From assembly GCF_038070105.1 (NCBI RefSeq), contig NZ_JBBPBZ010000002.1, forward strand, positions 1-64,000: 64,000 nucleotides of DNA, given 5' to 3'. Positions 20,058 through 28,439 of the stretch are shown in pieces; the first letter of the stretch is position 1; each line of letters opens with the position of its first letter. The DNA is from Methylocystis sp. IM3. GTDB taxonomy: Bacteria > Pseudomonadota > Alphaproteobacteria > Rhizobiales > Beijerinckiaceae. The notes under the pieces were generated by a model. That model saw only the letters and a program-made list of their open reading frames with translations, had not been told where the DNA came from and searched no databases. The translations under genes were made by a program, and so were the position numbers.

Positions 20058-20614
20058 GCGACAAACCCCGCTACATTCGCCGGCTGACCCATGCCGAGGC
20101 GGAACTCTGGACCATCGTCACGGCGAATGTGCGTCCCTTCCACGCCCGCCCTGCGCCTGTCGAGCCGTCGCCCGCGCCGCCTGCCGCGGAGCCCTTGCGC
20201 GAGATGGGGCAAAAGCCCGCGCCCGTCGCCCATCGCGACCGGCCGCCCGCCCCCAAGCCCCCCGCGCCGCTCGTCGAAATCGACCATCGCACCCGCGTCA
20301 AGATCAAGCGCGGGCGCCTCGATGTCGGCGCGAGACTCGATCTGCACGGCATGCGGCAGGACGAGGCGCAACGGGCGCTCACGGGCTTTCTGCGCCGCGC
20401 CCAGGCGGACGGCGCCAAGGTCGCCATCGTCGTCACCGGCAAGGGCCTGTCGCGCGAGGAGGGCGGCGTGCTGCGCCGGGTCGTGCCCATGTGGCTTCAG
20501 GCGCCGCATCTGCGCGACGTGGTGGTGGGCTTCGGGGAAGCGGCGCGCCATCATGGCGGCGAGGGCGCGCTCTATGTGCAGATTCGCCGCGCCGATCGCC
20601 TGCGCGGCGGATAG
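20054..20614 (+). CDS. Smr domain protein
   Basis: This 186-residue protein has a C-terminal Smr domain: LDLHGMRQDEAQRALTGFL (LDLHG motif) and VTGKGLSREEGGVLRRVVPMWL (TGKG motif), followed by an EGALYVQIRR end. Smr domains are linked to MutS2 and to RNA/DNA endonuclease activity in ribosome rescue, but stand-alone alphaproteobacterial members are uncharacterised. The N-terminal 90 residues are Pro/Ala-rich. It is translationally coupled to mltA (ATGA). Confidence 0.93.
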   Translation: MSDKPRYIRRLTHAEAELWTIVTANVRPFHARPAPVEPSPAPPAAEPLREMGQKPAPVAHRDRPPAPKPPAPLVEIDHRTRVKIKRGRLDVGARLDLHGMRQDEAQRALTGFLRRAQADGAKVAIVVTGKGLSREEGGVLRRVVPMWLQAPHLRDVVVGFGEAARHHGGEGALYVQIRRADRLRGG

Positions 20615-20653
20615 CGGCGCCGCTTTTCGGGCGGCGGCGCCAAAGGAGGCGCG

Positions 20654-21436
20654 ATGTGCAAAGGCAAGACCGTGCTGGTCACGGGTTCGACGCGGGGCAT
20701 CGGCTATGAAACCGCGCGCGCCTTCGCGGCGAAGGGCGCGGATGTCGTCGTCAACGGCGTGAGCGACGTCGCGCGCGTCGAGGCGGTTGCGGCGGAGATT
20801 GCGCGGGAATTCGGCGTCGAGGCGCTGGCCTGGCGCGCGGACGTTTCCGATCCCGTCGAGGTCGCGGCCATGGTCGCGGGGGCCTGCGCGCGCTTTGGCG
20901 GCGTCGACATTCTCGTCGCCAACGCCGGCGTCCAGCATGTCGCGGCGATCGAGGATTTCCCGCTCGAGCAATGGCGGCGGGTGATCGAGACCAATCTCTC
21001 CTCGGCCTTCTATGCCATGCGCGCCGTGCTGCCGCAGATGAAGGCCCGCCAATGGGGGCGCATCATCCTCATCGCCTCGGCGCATTCCGCCGTCGCCTCG
21101 CCCTTCAAGAGCGCCTATGTCGCGGCGAAGCACGGCCTCGCGGGCCTCGCCAGGACGGCGGCGCTGGAGACGGCGGCGCATGGGATCACCGTCAACGCCA
21201 TTGCGCCGGGCTATGTCTGGACCGAGCTCGTGGAGCGCCAGATTCCGGCGACCATGGCGGCGCGGGGCATGACGCGCGAGGAGGTGATCGACAAGGTGCT
21301 GCTCGCGGCGCAGCCGACGCGCCGCTTCGTCACGCCGCAGGAAGTCGCCGCCTTCGCCGTCTTTCTCGCCTCGGAAGAGGCCCGCGCCATCACCGGCGCC
21401 GTTCTCCCCATGGACGGGGGCTGGACGGCGCAGTGA
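20654..21436 (+). CDS. bdhA: D-3-hydroxybutyrate dehydrogenase
   Basis: This 260-residue SDR has the nucleotide-binding TGSTRGIG, NAGVQHVAAIEDFP and the catalytic Ser, then YVAAKHG (YxxxK). The motifs FKSAYVAAKHGLAGL, APGYVWTELVERQIP and LPMDGGWTAQ match bacterial 3-hydroxybutyrate dehydrogenases, which convert D-3-hydroxybutyrate to acetoacetate. In PHB-storing alphaproteobacteria this serves polyhydroxybutyrate breakdown. Specificity is inferred from family-level similarity. Confidence 0.9.
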   Translation: MCKGKTVLVTGSTRGIGYETARAFAAKGADVVVNGVSDVARVEAVAAEIAREFGVEALAWRADVSDPVEVAAMVAGACARFGGVDILVANAGVQHVAAIEDFPLEQWRRVIETNLSSAFYAMRAVLPQMKARQWGRIILIASAHSAVASPFKSAYVAAKHGLAGLARTAALETAAHGITVNAIAPGYVWTELVERQIPATMAARGMTREEVIDKVLLAAQPTRRFVTPQEVAAFAVFLASEEARAITGAVLPMDGGWTAQ

Positions 21437-21513
21437 AAAAATCTTCGCCGTCCGGCGAAGCGCCGCGCCGCCCGTCGTTCATCAGGGAGAGATCCCGAAG
21501 AGGATTTTACAAA

Positions 21514-22734
21514 ATGGCTCCGATTCCCCGCTACCGCGCCCGCTCGGGCGAGAGCTTCCTCGCGGACTTTCTCTCCGCCGGCTTTCGTCCCTTCTTCCTT
21601 TTCGCCGCCCTTTGGGCCGCTTTCGCCCTCCCCCTCGCCATCGCCTATCTCGAAGCCGCCGCCGCGCCGCCGTCGCGCTTCGATCCGCCGCTCTGGCACG
21701 CCCATGAGATGGTCTTCGGCTTCGGCGGCGCGGTGGTGGCGGGATTTCTGCTCACCGCGATCCCCAACTGGACCGGCCGCATGCCCCTGCAGGGCGCGCC
21801 GCTCGCCGGCCTCGTCCTGCTCTGGCTCGCGGGCCGCGCGGCGGTCTTCTTCTCGGCGGACATGCCGGCCGGCGTCGCGGCGGCGCTCGACCTCGCCTTT
21901 CCTTTCGTCTTCGTCCTCGTCGTCGCCCGGGAGATCGTCGCCGGGCGCAACTGGCGCAATCTGCCGATGCTCGCGGCGCTGACGCTGCTTCTCGTCGGCA
22001 ATCTGCTCACCCATCTGGAGGCGATGGGCGTCGCGGCGACAGGGGCGCTCGGCGCGCGCATGGGCGTCGCGACGCTCTCCATGCTCGTCGCCCTGATCGG
22101 CGGGCGCATCACGCCGAGCTTCACCCGCAACTGGCTCGTCAAGACTCTGCCGGGCGCCGAGACGCCCGCGCCCTTCGACGCGGTCGACCGCGCGGCGCTG
22201 CTGTCGACGCTCGTCGCCCTCGCCGCCTTCGTCGCCGCGCCGGAATTCCGGGGGACGGCCCTGCTGGAGATCGCGGCCGGCGTGGCGCTGTTCTTCCGAC
22301 TCGCACGCTGGCGCGGCGCCGCGACCGGCCCGGAGCCGCTGCTTTTCATCCTGCATCTGGGCTATGGCTGGCTCGCGCTCGGCCTGCTCCTGATGGGCGC
22401 CAATGGGCTTCTCGGCGTCGCCCCGCCGACGGCGCCGCTCCATGCGCTGACCGTGGGGGCCATCGGCACGATGACGCTCGCGGTAATGACCCGCGCCACG
22501 CGCGGCCACACCGGCCGCCCGCTGACCGCCGACCGGAGAACGGTGGCGATCTATGTGGCGATCACCCTCGCCGCCGTGCTGCGCATCGCCGCGCCCCTCA
22601 TCGCGCCCATCGCTGCTCCCTTGGCCGGCGGGGCCTATCTCTCCGCCCTCTGGCTCGCCGGCGCGCTCTGGAGCGCGGCCTATGGATTCTTCGTCCTCTT
22701 CTATTTCGACATGCTCACGGGGCCGCGCGCCTGA
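21514..22734 (+). CDS. nnrS: NnrS family heme-copper membrane protein
   Basis: This 406-residue protein has about 12 transmembrane helices. The N-terminal GFRPFFLFAALWA and FDPPLWHAHEMVFGFGGAVVAGFLLTAIPNWTGR are the NnrS signatures, and the later HALTVGAIGTMTLAVMTRATRGHTGRPL supplies conserved histidines. NnrS is a heme- and copper-containing protein protecting against nitric oxide and iron nitrosylation stress. ATG 21514 lies just after a purine-rich stretch. A CusF-like copper protein follows 103 bases downstream, so a shared link to copper is plausible. Confidence 0.93.
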   Translation: MAPIPRYRARSGESFLADFLSAGFRPFFLFAALWAAFALPLAIAYLEAAAAPPSRFDPPLWHAHEMVFGFGGAVVAGFLLTAIPNWTGRMPLQGAPLAGLVLLWLAGRAAVFFSADMPAGVAAALDLAFPFVFVLVVAREIVAGRNWRNLPMLAALTLLLVGNLLTHLEAMGVAATGALGARMGVATLSMLVALIGGRITPSFTRNWLVKTLPGAETPAPFDAVDRAALLSTLVALAAFVAAPEFRGTALLEIAAGVALFFRLARWRGAATGPEPLLFILHLGYGWLALGLLLMGANGLLGVAPPTAPLHALTVGAIGTMTLAVMTRATRGHTGRPLTADRRTVAIYVAITLAAVLRIAAPLIAPIAAPLAGGAYLSALWLAGALWSAAYGFFVLFYFDMLTGPRA

Positions 22735-22740
22735 GGCAAG

Positions 22741-22765
22741 GGGATGGCCGGGACAGGCCCGGCCG
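22741..22765. repeat. Intergenic palindromic repeat (GGCCGGG type)
   Basis: ATGGCCGGG and CCCGGCC face each other around a short loop. The same ATGGCCGGG...CCCGGCCAT core recurs at 30622-30656, which suggests a dispersed intergenic palindrome family. It could also help end nnrS transcription, but no T tract follows. Confidence 0.55.
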
Positions 22766-22837
22766 CCCGCGCAGGGGCCTCCCTTGCCGCCTGCGCCCTA
22801 TTTAGAGGAGCGTCCCCATGCTCGAGAGGAGACGCTC

Positions 22838-23185
22838 GTGGCAAGAATTTTTTTTGCGCTCACTGCTTTCGCCGCCCTGTTCCTGCTCTCTGGCCCTGCG
22901 ACGGTCACCGCCCAGAACGCCGCCCAGAATCTCGCCGCGCCGGCCGCGCCTGCGGCCGAGACCGTGACCGGCAAGGGCGTCGTCAAGGCCATCGACACGG
23001 AGGACCGGCAGATCCGCATCGCCCATGAGGCGATCAAGGCGCTGGACTGGCCCGCGATGACCATGGCCTTCAAGCTCGGGCCGGGCGTCGACATGGGCGC
23101 GCTCGCGCCTGGCATGAAGGTGACGTTCACCCTGAGCAAATCGCCCAAGGGCTATGTGATCGAGCGGATCGAGCGCGCCGACTGA
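22838..23185 (+). CDS. CusF-like periplasmic copper-binding protein
   Basis: This 115-residue protein has a signal peptide (FFALTAFAALFLLSGPATVTAQ, about residues 4-25) and a small OB-like CusF domain, GKGVVKAIDT, IAHEAIKALDWPAMTMAFKL. The His of HEAI, the Trp of DWPAMTM and the two methionines correspond to the Cu(I)/Ag(I) ligands of CusF, including the cation-pi tryptophan. The start is GTG 22838 with an AGAGGAG six bases upstream. No CusABC genes are adjacent, so it may act as a stand-alone periplasmic copper carrier. Confidence 0.88.
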   Translation: MARIFFALTAFAALFLLSGPATVTAQNAAQNLAAPAAPAAETVTGKGVVKAIDTEDRQIRIAHEAIKALDWPAMTMAFKLGPGVDMGALAPGMKVTFTLSKSPKGYVIERIERAD

Positions 23186-23191
23186 GCGGCG

Positions 23192-24004
23192 TCACTGACC
23201 CAGAATCTTCCTCATGCACCACTCGTAGACGCGCTGCGGGGCAAAACGATTGACGAGAAGCAGGAGCCGCTGGCTCGGCATGGCGACGACGGCGCGCATG
23301 GCGGGGGCGGGTTCGTCGAGGATGCGCTCGACCGCCGCCGCGACGGGCTCCGCCGTCGTCGCCTTGTCCTCGAAATCGCGCCTTTTGCGCAAGAAGAGAT
23401 CGAAGGCTGTTGCGTAGACGCCCTCTTTCGTCGCCTGCGAGAGGCGCCGCGCCGTGTGAATCCCGGTTTTGAAGTCGCCGGGCTCGATGATCGCGACGCG
23501 CACGCCGAAGGGGCGCATCTCGAAGCGCAGGGCCTCGCTCAGCGCCTCGAGCGCCGCCTTGCTGGCGCAATAATGCGCTGTGAAGGGCAGTCCGATCCTG
23601 GCGGCGAGCGAGCTCATGTTGACGATGACGCCGCGGCTCTCCCGCAGCGCGGGCGCCGCCGCGCGGCAGAGGCGCAGCGCGCCGAAGAAATTGGTCTCGA
23701 AGATCGCCCTGGCTTCCGCCATGGAGACATCCTCGACAGAGCCCCGCATGGAATAGCCGGCGTTGTTGACGAGCGCGTCGAGACGCCCGGCCTTCTCCAG
23801 GAGTTGTGCGACGCCGCTCTCGACCGAAGCGTCGTCGTCCACATCCATCTCGATCGCTTCGACGCCGTCGATCGCCACGGGGGTCCGCGCTGCGCCGAAA
23901 ACGCGCCAGCCTCGCGCCGCGAGCCGCTCCGCGCACAGCCGGCCGATGCCCGTCGACGCCCCCGTGATCAAAACCACACGGCCTCTCGCTGTCGCCTGGG
24001 TCAT
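23192..24004 (-). CDS. Short-chain dehydrogenase/reductase
   Basis: This 270-residue classical SDR has the N-terminal LITGASTGIGRLCAERLA (TGxxxGIG), NNAGYSMRG, catalytic Ser in NMSSLAARIGLPF and YCASKAALEALSEALRFE (YxxxK). The IIEPGDFKTGIHTARR segment resembles 'oxidoreductase of unknown specificity' SDRs. It is convergent with the CusF-like gene and 6 bases downstream of the YheT-type hydrolase, so those two are probably cotranscribed. The substrate is unknown. Confidence 0.85.
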   Translation of the reverse strand: MTQATARGRVVLITGASTGIGRLCAERLAARGWRVFGAARTPVAIDGVEAIEMDVDDDASVESGVAQLLEKAGRLDALVNNAGYSMRGSVEDVSMAEARAIFETNFFGALRLCRAAAPALRESRGVIVNMSSLAARIGLPFTAHYCASKAALEALSEALRFEMRPFGVRVAIIEPGDFKTGIHTARRLSQATKEGVYATAFDLFLRKRRDFEDKATTAEPVAAAVERILDEPAPAMRAVVAMPSQRLLLLVNRFAPQRVYEWCMRKILGQ

Positions 24005-24010
24005 GCCAGC

Positions 24011-25009
24011 CTACTCCATCGTTGCAAATCCTTGCCGCAGCCACGCCGACACGACGCGGTCGTGCCAGGGGACAGGGCTGCCGACGCCATGAAAACCCAG
24101 ATGCCCGCCATGCGGAGACATCGCGGTCTCTGTCGCCGGGAGGTGCGCCCAATCAATGGCGTCATAGCATGCTCGCGGAATCCAGGGATCGTCCAGGGCG
24201 TGAACCACGAGGGTCGGGAGCGCGATGTCCGCGAGGAAAGCCGCAGACGAATTGGATCGGTAATACTCCTCCGCGCCGCGATAGCCGAAGAGCGGCGCCA
24301 CGAATCGATCGTCGAATTCGAAGACGCTGCGCGCCTGCGCGACGGCCGCGCGCTGCGCCGTCGTGAGCGCTGCGCCGGGCGCGAGCGCCTCGCGCTTCAT
24401 CGCCGCGAGCAGATAGCGGTGATAGACGAAGTTACGCGGCTCCATCATGCGGGCGCAGGTCGCGGCGAGATCGAGCGGCGTCGAGACGACCGCGGCGCCG
24501 GCGACCGGCAAATCCCATGCGCCCTCGCCCATGAATTTGAGAATGAGATTGCCCCCGAGCGAATGGCCGACGAGGATGACGCCGCGTCGCATAAGGGGAG
24601 TCGGAAGCGCATGCAGGGCGGCGGCGAGGTCTTCGGTGCGACCCGCGTGATAGCGCCCTTTCGACGTCGGCCGAGACGGCGCCGACCCGCGCAGATTCAG
24701 GCGCAGGACGGGCCAGCCCTGGCTTATGAGACGCCGCGCCGCCGCGACGACATTGATGCTCGTCTCGGAGCCTGTGAGGCCGTGCACCAGAACGATCAGC
24801 GGCCTCTCTTCAACCGCCGCCGGCCGGTCAAGGCGCGCCGACAGGCGGTCGCCGTCCGAGACCGCCAGCAACAGGCGCTCGGCTCCCGGCGGCTCCGCGG
24901 GCCTCGGGACGAGCATGTTGCGGATCGTCTGAAGGTCGGCGCCGAACCAGGGCGCGCGCTCGCGGAAGGGCGGCGGAGCAATAAGCGCGGGCGAGTTCCT
25001 TCTGGTCAT
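24011..25009 (-). CDS. YheT-type alpha/beta hydrolase
   Basis: This 332-residue hydrolase has the oxyanion segment LVHGLTGSETS, LNLRGSAPS and nucleophile elbow VGHSLGGNLILKFMGE (GxSxG). The later acid-containing HALDDPWIPRACYD is followed by SPHGGHLGFHG, which supplies the catalytic histidine. This is the YheT/EMB8 ester hydrolase family. Its physiological substrate is not known. It is divergent from the XoxF fusion gene across a 143-base gap. Confidence 0.88.
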   Translation of the reverse strand: MTRRNSPALIAPPPFRERAPWFGADLQTIRNMLVPRPAEPPGAERLLLAVSDGDRLSARLDRPAAVEERPLIVLVHGLTGSETSINVVAAARRLISQGWPVLRLNLRGSAPSRPTSKGRYHAGRTEDLAAALHALPTPLMRRGVILVGHSLGGNLILKFMGEGAWDLPVAGAAVVSTPLDLAATCARMMEPRNFVYHRYLLAAMKREALAPGAALTTAQRAAVAQARSVFEFDDRFVAPLFGYRGAEEYYRSNSSAAFLADIALPTLVVHALDDPWIPRACYDAIDWAHLPATETAMSPHGGHLGFHGVGSPVPWHDRVVSAWLRQGFATME

Positions 25010-25048
25010 CGAGCCTTCTCCGAACGGCTCCCGGCGGGAGGCGGCCGG

Positions 25049-25077
25049 CCTAGCGGCAAGGTTATGTCCGCGCTAGG
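25049..25077. promoter_or_regulatory. Inverted repeat in the yheT-xoxF divergent promoter region
   Basis: CCTAGCG at 25049-25055 is mirrored by CGCTAGG at 25071-25077 with a 15-base spacer. It lies 75 bases before the XoxF start and 40 bases before the hydrolase start. It could be an operator or a leader hairpin; the regulator is unknown. Confidence 0.4.
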
Positions 25078-25152
25078 ATAAAAGCGTCCGCTTGCCTTCC
25101 TGTCCATTTTTGGGTTTGCCAGACGCGGCGGCGAAAACGAGAGAACTGTCGA

Positions 25153-27594
25153 ATGAGCGTCTTTGTACTCAAATTGACCCCGGCCGAGGTTGTGCGGCTG
25201 TTGCGGGCGGAAACGCAGGCGGCCCTGGGCGCGCCCGAACTCAACGTGGCCGCGAAAAAGGAATTTCTGATCGAAGAGGATTTCGACGCCGCGGCCTATG
25301 GCCTCGCCGACGCCACGGACTTCGACCTCGTCAAATCGACGGCGGTCCTCACGATCGAGCCGCGCGTCGAAAGCGGTTATTGGGTGCTCGAAACGAGCGT
25401 CGAGCGCGATTTCGGCCCCGTGAAGAAGACCGAAGAATACGGCATGACGCCCACCGAATTGTCTCTCGACGAATTCGAGGCGGAGCTCGACGGCGCCGGG
25501 ACGCAAAGCGTGGTCGTGCGCCTCGTCACCCAGACCGCCGACGGCAAGAAGGATTTCGACGACTGGCTCGCCGCCGCGCAAGCCCGCCACGGCCGCTTCG
25601 CATCCAAGAGTGGGGCCGGCGCCAATTCCAATCTCGTCGCGGCGGCGGCGGTCATCGGCCTCGTCGGCGCGGGGCTGTTCTTCGTCGATGGGTCCCTGTT
25701 CAGCACGCGGGCGCCCTCGACGCTCGAGAACAATGACGCGGACTGCGCGCCGACGCTCGCCTCGAGCCAGCAGGCGAGCGCCCCCGCCCCGCAAGCGGCC
25801 GCTCCCGCCGCCCCGGCCGCTTCCGCCGCCTCGTCGTCCTCCGATGAACTGCTCGCGCTGCAGAAGGACGCGAAGCAGTGGGTGTCGCCGACGGGCGACT
25901 ACGCCAATGTCCGCCACTCGGCCCTGAAGCAGATCACCGGCGACAATGTCGGCAAGCTTCAGCTCGCCTGGCAGTTTTCGACCGGCGTGCTGCGCGGCCA
26001 CGAGGGCGCGCCGCTGGTCGTGGGCGACGTGATGTTCCTGCACACGCCCTTCCCGAATATCGTCTACGCCCTCGACCTGAAGGATCCGGACCACAAGATC
26101 CTGTGGAAGTATGAGCCCAAGCAGGATCCGTCGGTCGTGCCGGTCATGTGCTGCGACACGGTCAACCGCGGCCTCGCTTACGGCGACGGCAAGATCTTCC
26201 TCGCCCAGGCCGACACCACCCTCGTCGCGCTCGACGCCAAGACCGGCAAGCTCGTCTGGTCGGTGAAGAACGGCGATCCGTCGAAGGGCCAGACCTCCAC
26301 CGCCGCGCCGCATGTCTTCAAGGACAAGGTGCTCGTCGGCATCGCCGGCGGCGAGTTCGGCGTGCGCGGCCACATCACCGCCTATTCGGTGAAGGACGGC
26401 AAGCAGGTGTGGCGCGGCTACTCCATGGGCCCCGACGCCGACACGCTGATCGACCCCGACAAGACCACCCATCTCGGCCAGCCGGTCGGCAAGGACTCCG
26501 GCATCAGCACGTGGCAGGGCGACCAGTGGCAGACGGGCGGCGGCACCACCTGGGGCTGGTACAGCTACGATCCGGAGCTGAACCTCGTTTACTACGGCTC
26601 GGGCAATCCCTCGACCTGGAACCCGGTGCAGCGTCCCGGCGACAATCGCTGGTCGATGACCATCTGGGCGCGCGACCTCGACACCGGCAAGACCAAGTGG
26701 CTCTATCAGATGACGCCCCACGACGAGTGGGACTATGACGGCATCAACGAGATGGTTTTGGCCGACCAGCCGATCGGCGGCAAGACGGTCAAGACGCTCG
26801 TCCACTTCGACCGCAACGGCTTCGCCTATACGCTCGACCGCACCAACGGCGACCTGCTCGTCGCGGAGAAGTATGATCCGGCGGTGAACTGGGCGACCAA
26901 GGTCGACATGGACAAGTCGTCGAAGACCTACGGCCGTCCGCTGGTCGTGGACAAATATTCGACCCAGCACAATGGCGAGGACACGAACACGCAGAACGTC
27001 TGCCCGGCGGCTCTGGGTTCGAAGGACCAGCAGCCGGCGTCGTATGACGCGGCGACGGGCCTGTTCCTGGTGCCGACGAACCATGTCTGCATGGACTATG
27101 AGCCGTTCCGCGTGAGCTACACGGCGGGCCAGCCCTATGTCGGCGCGACGCTGGAGATGTATCCGGCGGGCAAGGTGCTGGGCGACGGCACGAACAACAC
27201 GGGCAATTTCATTGCCTGGGACGCCAAGGTCGGCAAGATCGTGTGGTCGAACAAGGAGCAGTTCTCGGTTTGGGGCGGCGCGACGTCGACGGACGGCGGC
27301 GTGACCTTCTACGGGACGCTCGAGGGGTATCTGAAGGCGGTCGACACCAAGACCGGCAAGGAGCTCTACAAGTATAAGACCCCGTCGGGCATCATCGGCA
27401 ATGTGATCACCTATGAGGCGGGCGGCAAGCAGTATGTGGCGGTGCTGTCGGGCGTCGGCGGCTGGGCGGGCATCGGCCTTGCGGCCGGCCTCTCCAAGTC
27501 GAACGAGGGCCTCGGCGCCGTCGGCAACTACGCCTCGCTCGCCAATTACACGGCGCTCGGCGGCGTGCTGAGCGTGTTCGCGCTGCCGAACTAA
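25153..27594 (+). CDS. xoxF: Membrane-anchored XoxF-type (lanthanide) PQQ methanol dehydrogenase with novel N-terminal domain
   Basis: This protein has 813 residues, about 200 more than ordinary XoxF. Residues about 230-813 are a complete PQQ beta-propeller dehydrogenase: adjacent-cysteine [10 protein letters not shown] (Cys333-Cys334), [18 protein letters not shown], and [10 protein letters not shown] with catalytic Asp527 and the extra Asp529. That Asp two residues after the catalytic one marks lanthanide-dependent XoxF (Ala in MxaF). The usual signal peptide is absent. Instead there is a 155-residue soluble domain, a transmembrane helix (about 160-180, basic side N-terminal so N-in/C-out) and an Ala/Pro-rich linker. 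No in-frame start exists near the junction. No xoxG or xoxJ is adjacent. Confidence 0.88.
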   Translation: MSVFVLKLTPAEVVRLLRAETQAALGAPELNVAAKKEFLIEEDFDAAAYGLADATDFDLVKSTAVLTIEPRVESGYWVLETSVERDFGPVKKTEEYGMTPTELSLDEFEAELDGAGTQSVVVRLVTQTADGKKDFDDWLAAAQARHGRFASKSGAGANSNLVAAAAVIGLVGAGLFFVDGSLFSTRAPSTLENNDADCAPTLASSQQASAPAPQAAAPAAPAASAASSSSDELLALQKDAKQWVSPTGDYANVRHSALKQITGDNVGKLQLAWQFSTGVLRGHEGAPLVVGDVMFLHTPFPNIVYALDLKDPDHKILWKYEPKQDPSVVPVMCCDTVNRGLAYGDGKIFLAQADTTLVALDAKTGKLVWSVKNGDPSKGQTSTAAPHVFKDKVLVGIAGGEFGVRGHITAYSVKDGKQVWRGYSMGPDADTLIDPDKTTHLGQPVGKDSGISTWQGDQWQTGGGTTWGWYSYDPELNLVYYGSGNPSTWNPVQRPGDNRWSMTIWARDLDTGKTKWLYQMTPHDEWDYDGINEMVLADQPIGGKTVKTLVHFDRNGFAYTLDRTNGDLLVAEKYDPAVNWATKVDMDKSSKTYGRPLVVDKYSTQHNGEDTNTQNVCPAALGSKDQQPASYDAATGLFLVPTNHVCMDYEPFRVSYTAGQPYVGATLEMYPAGKVLGDGTNNTGNFIAWDAKVGKIVWSNKEQFSVWGGATSTDGGVTFYGTLEGYLKAVDTKTGKELYKYKTPSGIIGNVITYEAGGKQYVAVLSGVGGWAGIGLAAGLSKSNEGLGAVGNYASLANYTALGGVLSVFALPN

Positions 27595-27604
27595 GTTTAA
27601 AAAG

Positions 27605-27631
27605 AAGGGCGCCCGGTTTCGCCGGGCGCCC
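27605..27631 (-). terminator. Hairpin terminator downstream of the small lipoprotein gene
   Basis: A 10-bp perfect stem (GGGCGCCCGG / CCGGGCGCCC) is followed on the minus strand by CTTCTTTTT, so it terminates the lipoprotein transcript. On the plus strand no T tract follows, but the hairpin could still cap the xoxF mRNA. Confidence 0.75.
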
Positions 27632-27691
27632 GAAGCGCTGCGAGACGGCGTCGGCGCCCATCATTTTTTGAGGGCGCCTTCTCTTTTGATC

Positions 27692-28072
27692 TCAATAGAA
27701 GCCGGCTCCCCACGGACCCCAGGCGCCCCAATCCATCATCGCCTGCTGGTTCATTTCCGCCGCCATCAACTGGTCGCTGGCGATGTTCTTGGCGATGCGC
27801 ATCTGCTGGTAATTCTGAAAGGCGGCCTCATTGCCGACATAGACGCACTGGCATCCGGCGGCGTCGGCATAGACATAGAAGTTCTTGCCGTTCTTCACGT
27901 GCAGAACGAGCTTGTTCTGCGGCATCGCCTTGAGATTGGCGAGTTTGGCCGGGCTGTCCGCGACCTTCATGTTGAATTGCGCCGCGGCCAGCATGTTTTC
28001 GGTATCCTGTGCCCCGATGCTCGCGCAGGCGGAGAGGGTGAGAACCGCCCCGATCGTCGCCAATCTTTTCAT
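27692..28072 (-). CDS. Small lipoprotein of unknown function (126 aa)
   Basis: A lipoprotein signal with lipobox LTLSAC (cysteine near residue 18) predicts outer or inner membrane anchoring. The mature part contains LVLHVKNGKNFYVYADAAGCQCVYVG with a CxC pair, a Gln/Met-rich helix, and a Trp/Gly-rich tail (DWGAWGPWGAGFY). I do not recognise a named family. ATG 28072 was preferred (GGAG 10 bases upstream); ATG 28078 is also in frame. It is convergent with the XoxF fusion gene. Confidence 0.72.
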   Translation of the reverse strand: MKRLATIGAVLTLSACASIGAQDTENMLAAAQFNMKVADSPAKLANLKAMPQNKLVLHVKNGKNFYVYADAAGCQCVYVGNEAAFQNYQQMRIAKNIASDQLMAAEMNQQAMMDWGAWGPWGAGFY

Positions 28073-28217
28073 CTGCATCCCACTCCATACTGTTGGAATT
28101 TTCAATGTGCGGCGCAGCTTTCGCCCCGCGCCCGACAAAAAGCAAGCGCGGGGCCGCCGGAAGGCGCCCCGATTTGTCCGCCAGGACGAATCCGATCGTC
28201 TCTCGCCGGCCCGCCGC

Positions 28218-28439
28218 CTAACAGCAGCGAAACGCCCGCGCGCCGCCCGCGCCGAAGCGCGCATCCTCGCGCGCCCGGAAAAACTCCTCGCGCGTCATGA
28301 CCGGCTGGTTCTCATGCGCGGCGCGCGCATGGGCGACATAGGCGTCGTAATCGCCCTGTCCGACCATCAGCCGCGCGCCGTCGCGCAGTTTCGCGGCGAG
28401 TCTGGCGAGATCAAGCCCCGGCAGGCTGCAGCAATTCAT
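28218..28439 (-). CDS. ybdD: YbdD/YjiX family protein
   Basis: This 73-residue protein matches the small YbdD/YjiX (DUF466) family: LRDGARLMVGQGDYDAYVAH, HENQPVMTREEFFRAREDARFG. These proteins are encoded next to CstA/BtsT-type pyruvate or peptide transporters and are needed for their function in E. coli. Here the gene overlaps the 3' end of cstA by 29 bases, so the two are translationally coupled. Confidence 0.9.
   Translation of the reverse strand: MNCCSLPGLDLARLAAKLRDGARLMVGQGDYDAYVAHARAAHENQPVMTREEFFRAREDARFGAGGARAFRCC

Noticed and set aside
25153..25840. Treating the N-terminal part of the XoxF gene as a separate upstream gene
   Set aside because: The frame is continuous with no stop, and there is no start codon or ribosome-binding site near the junction, so the single fused gene is the best reading.
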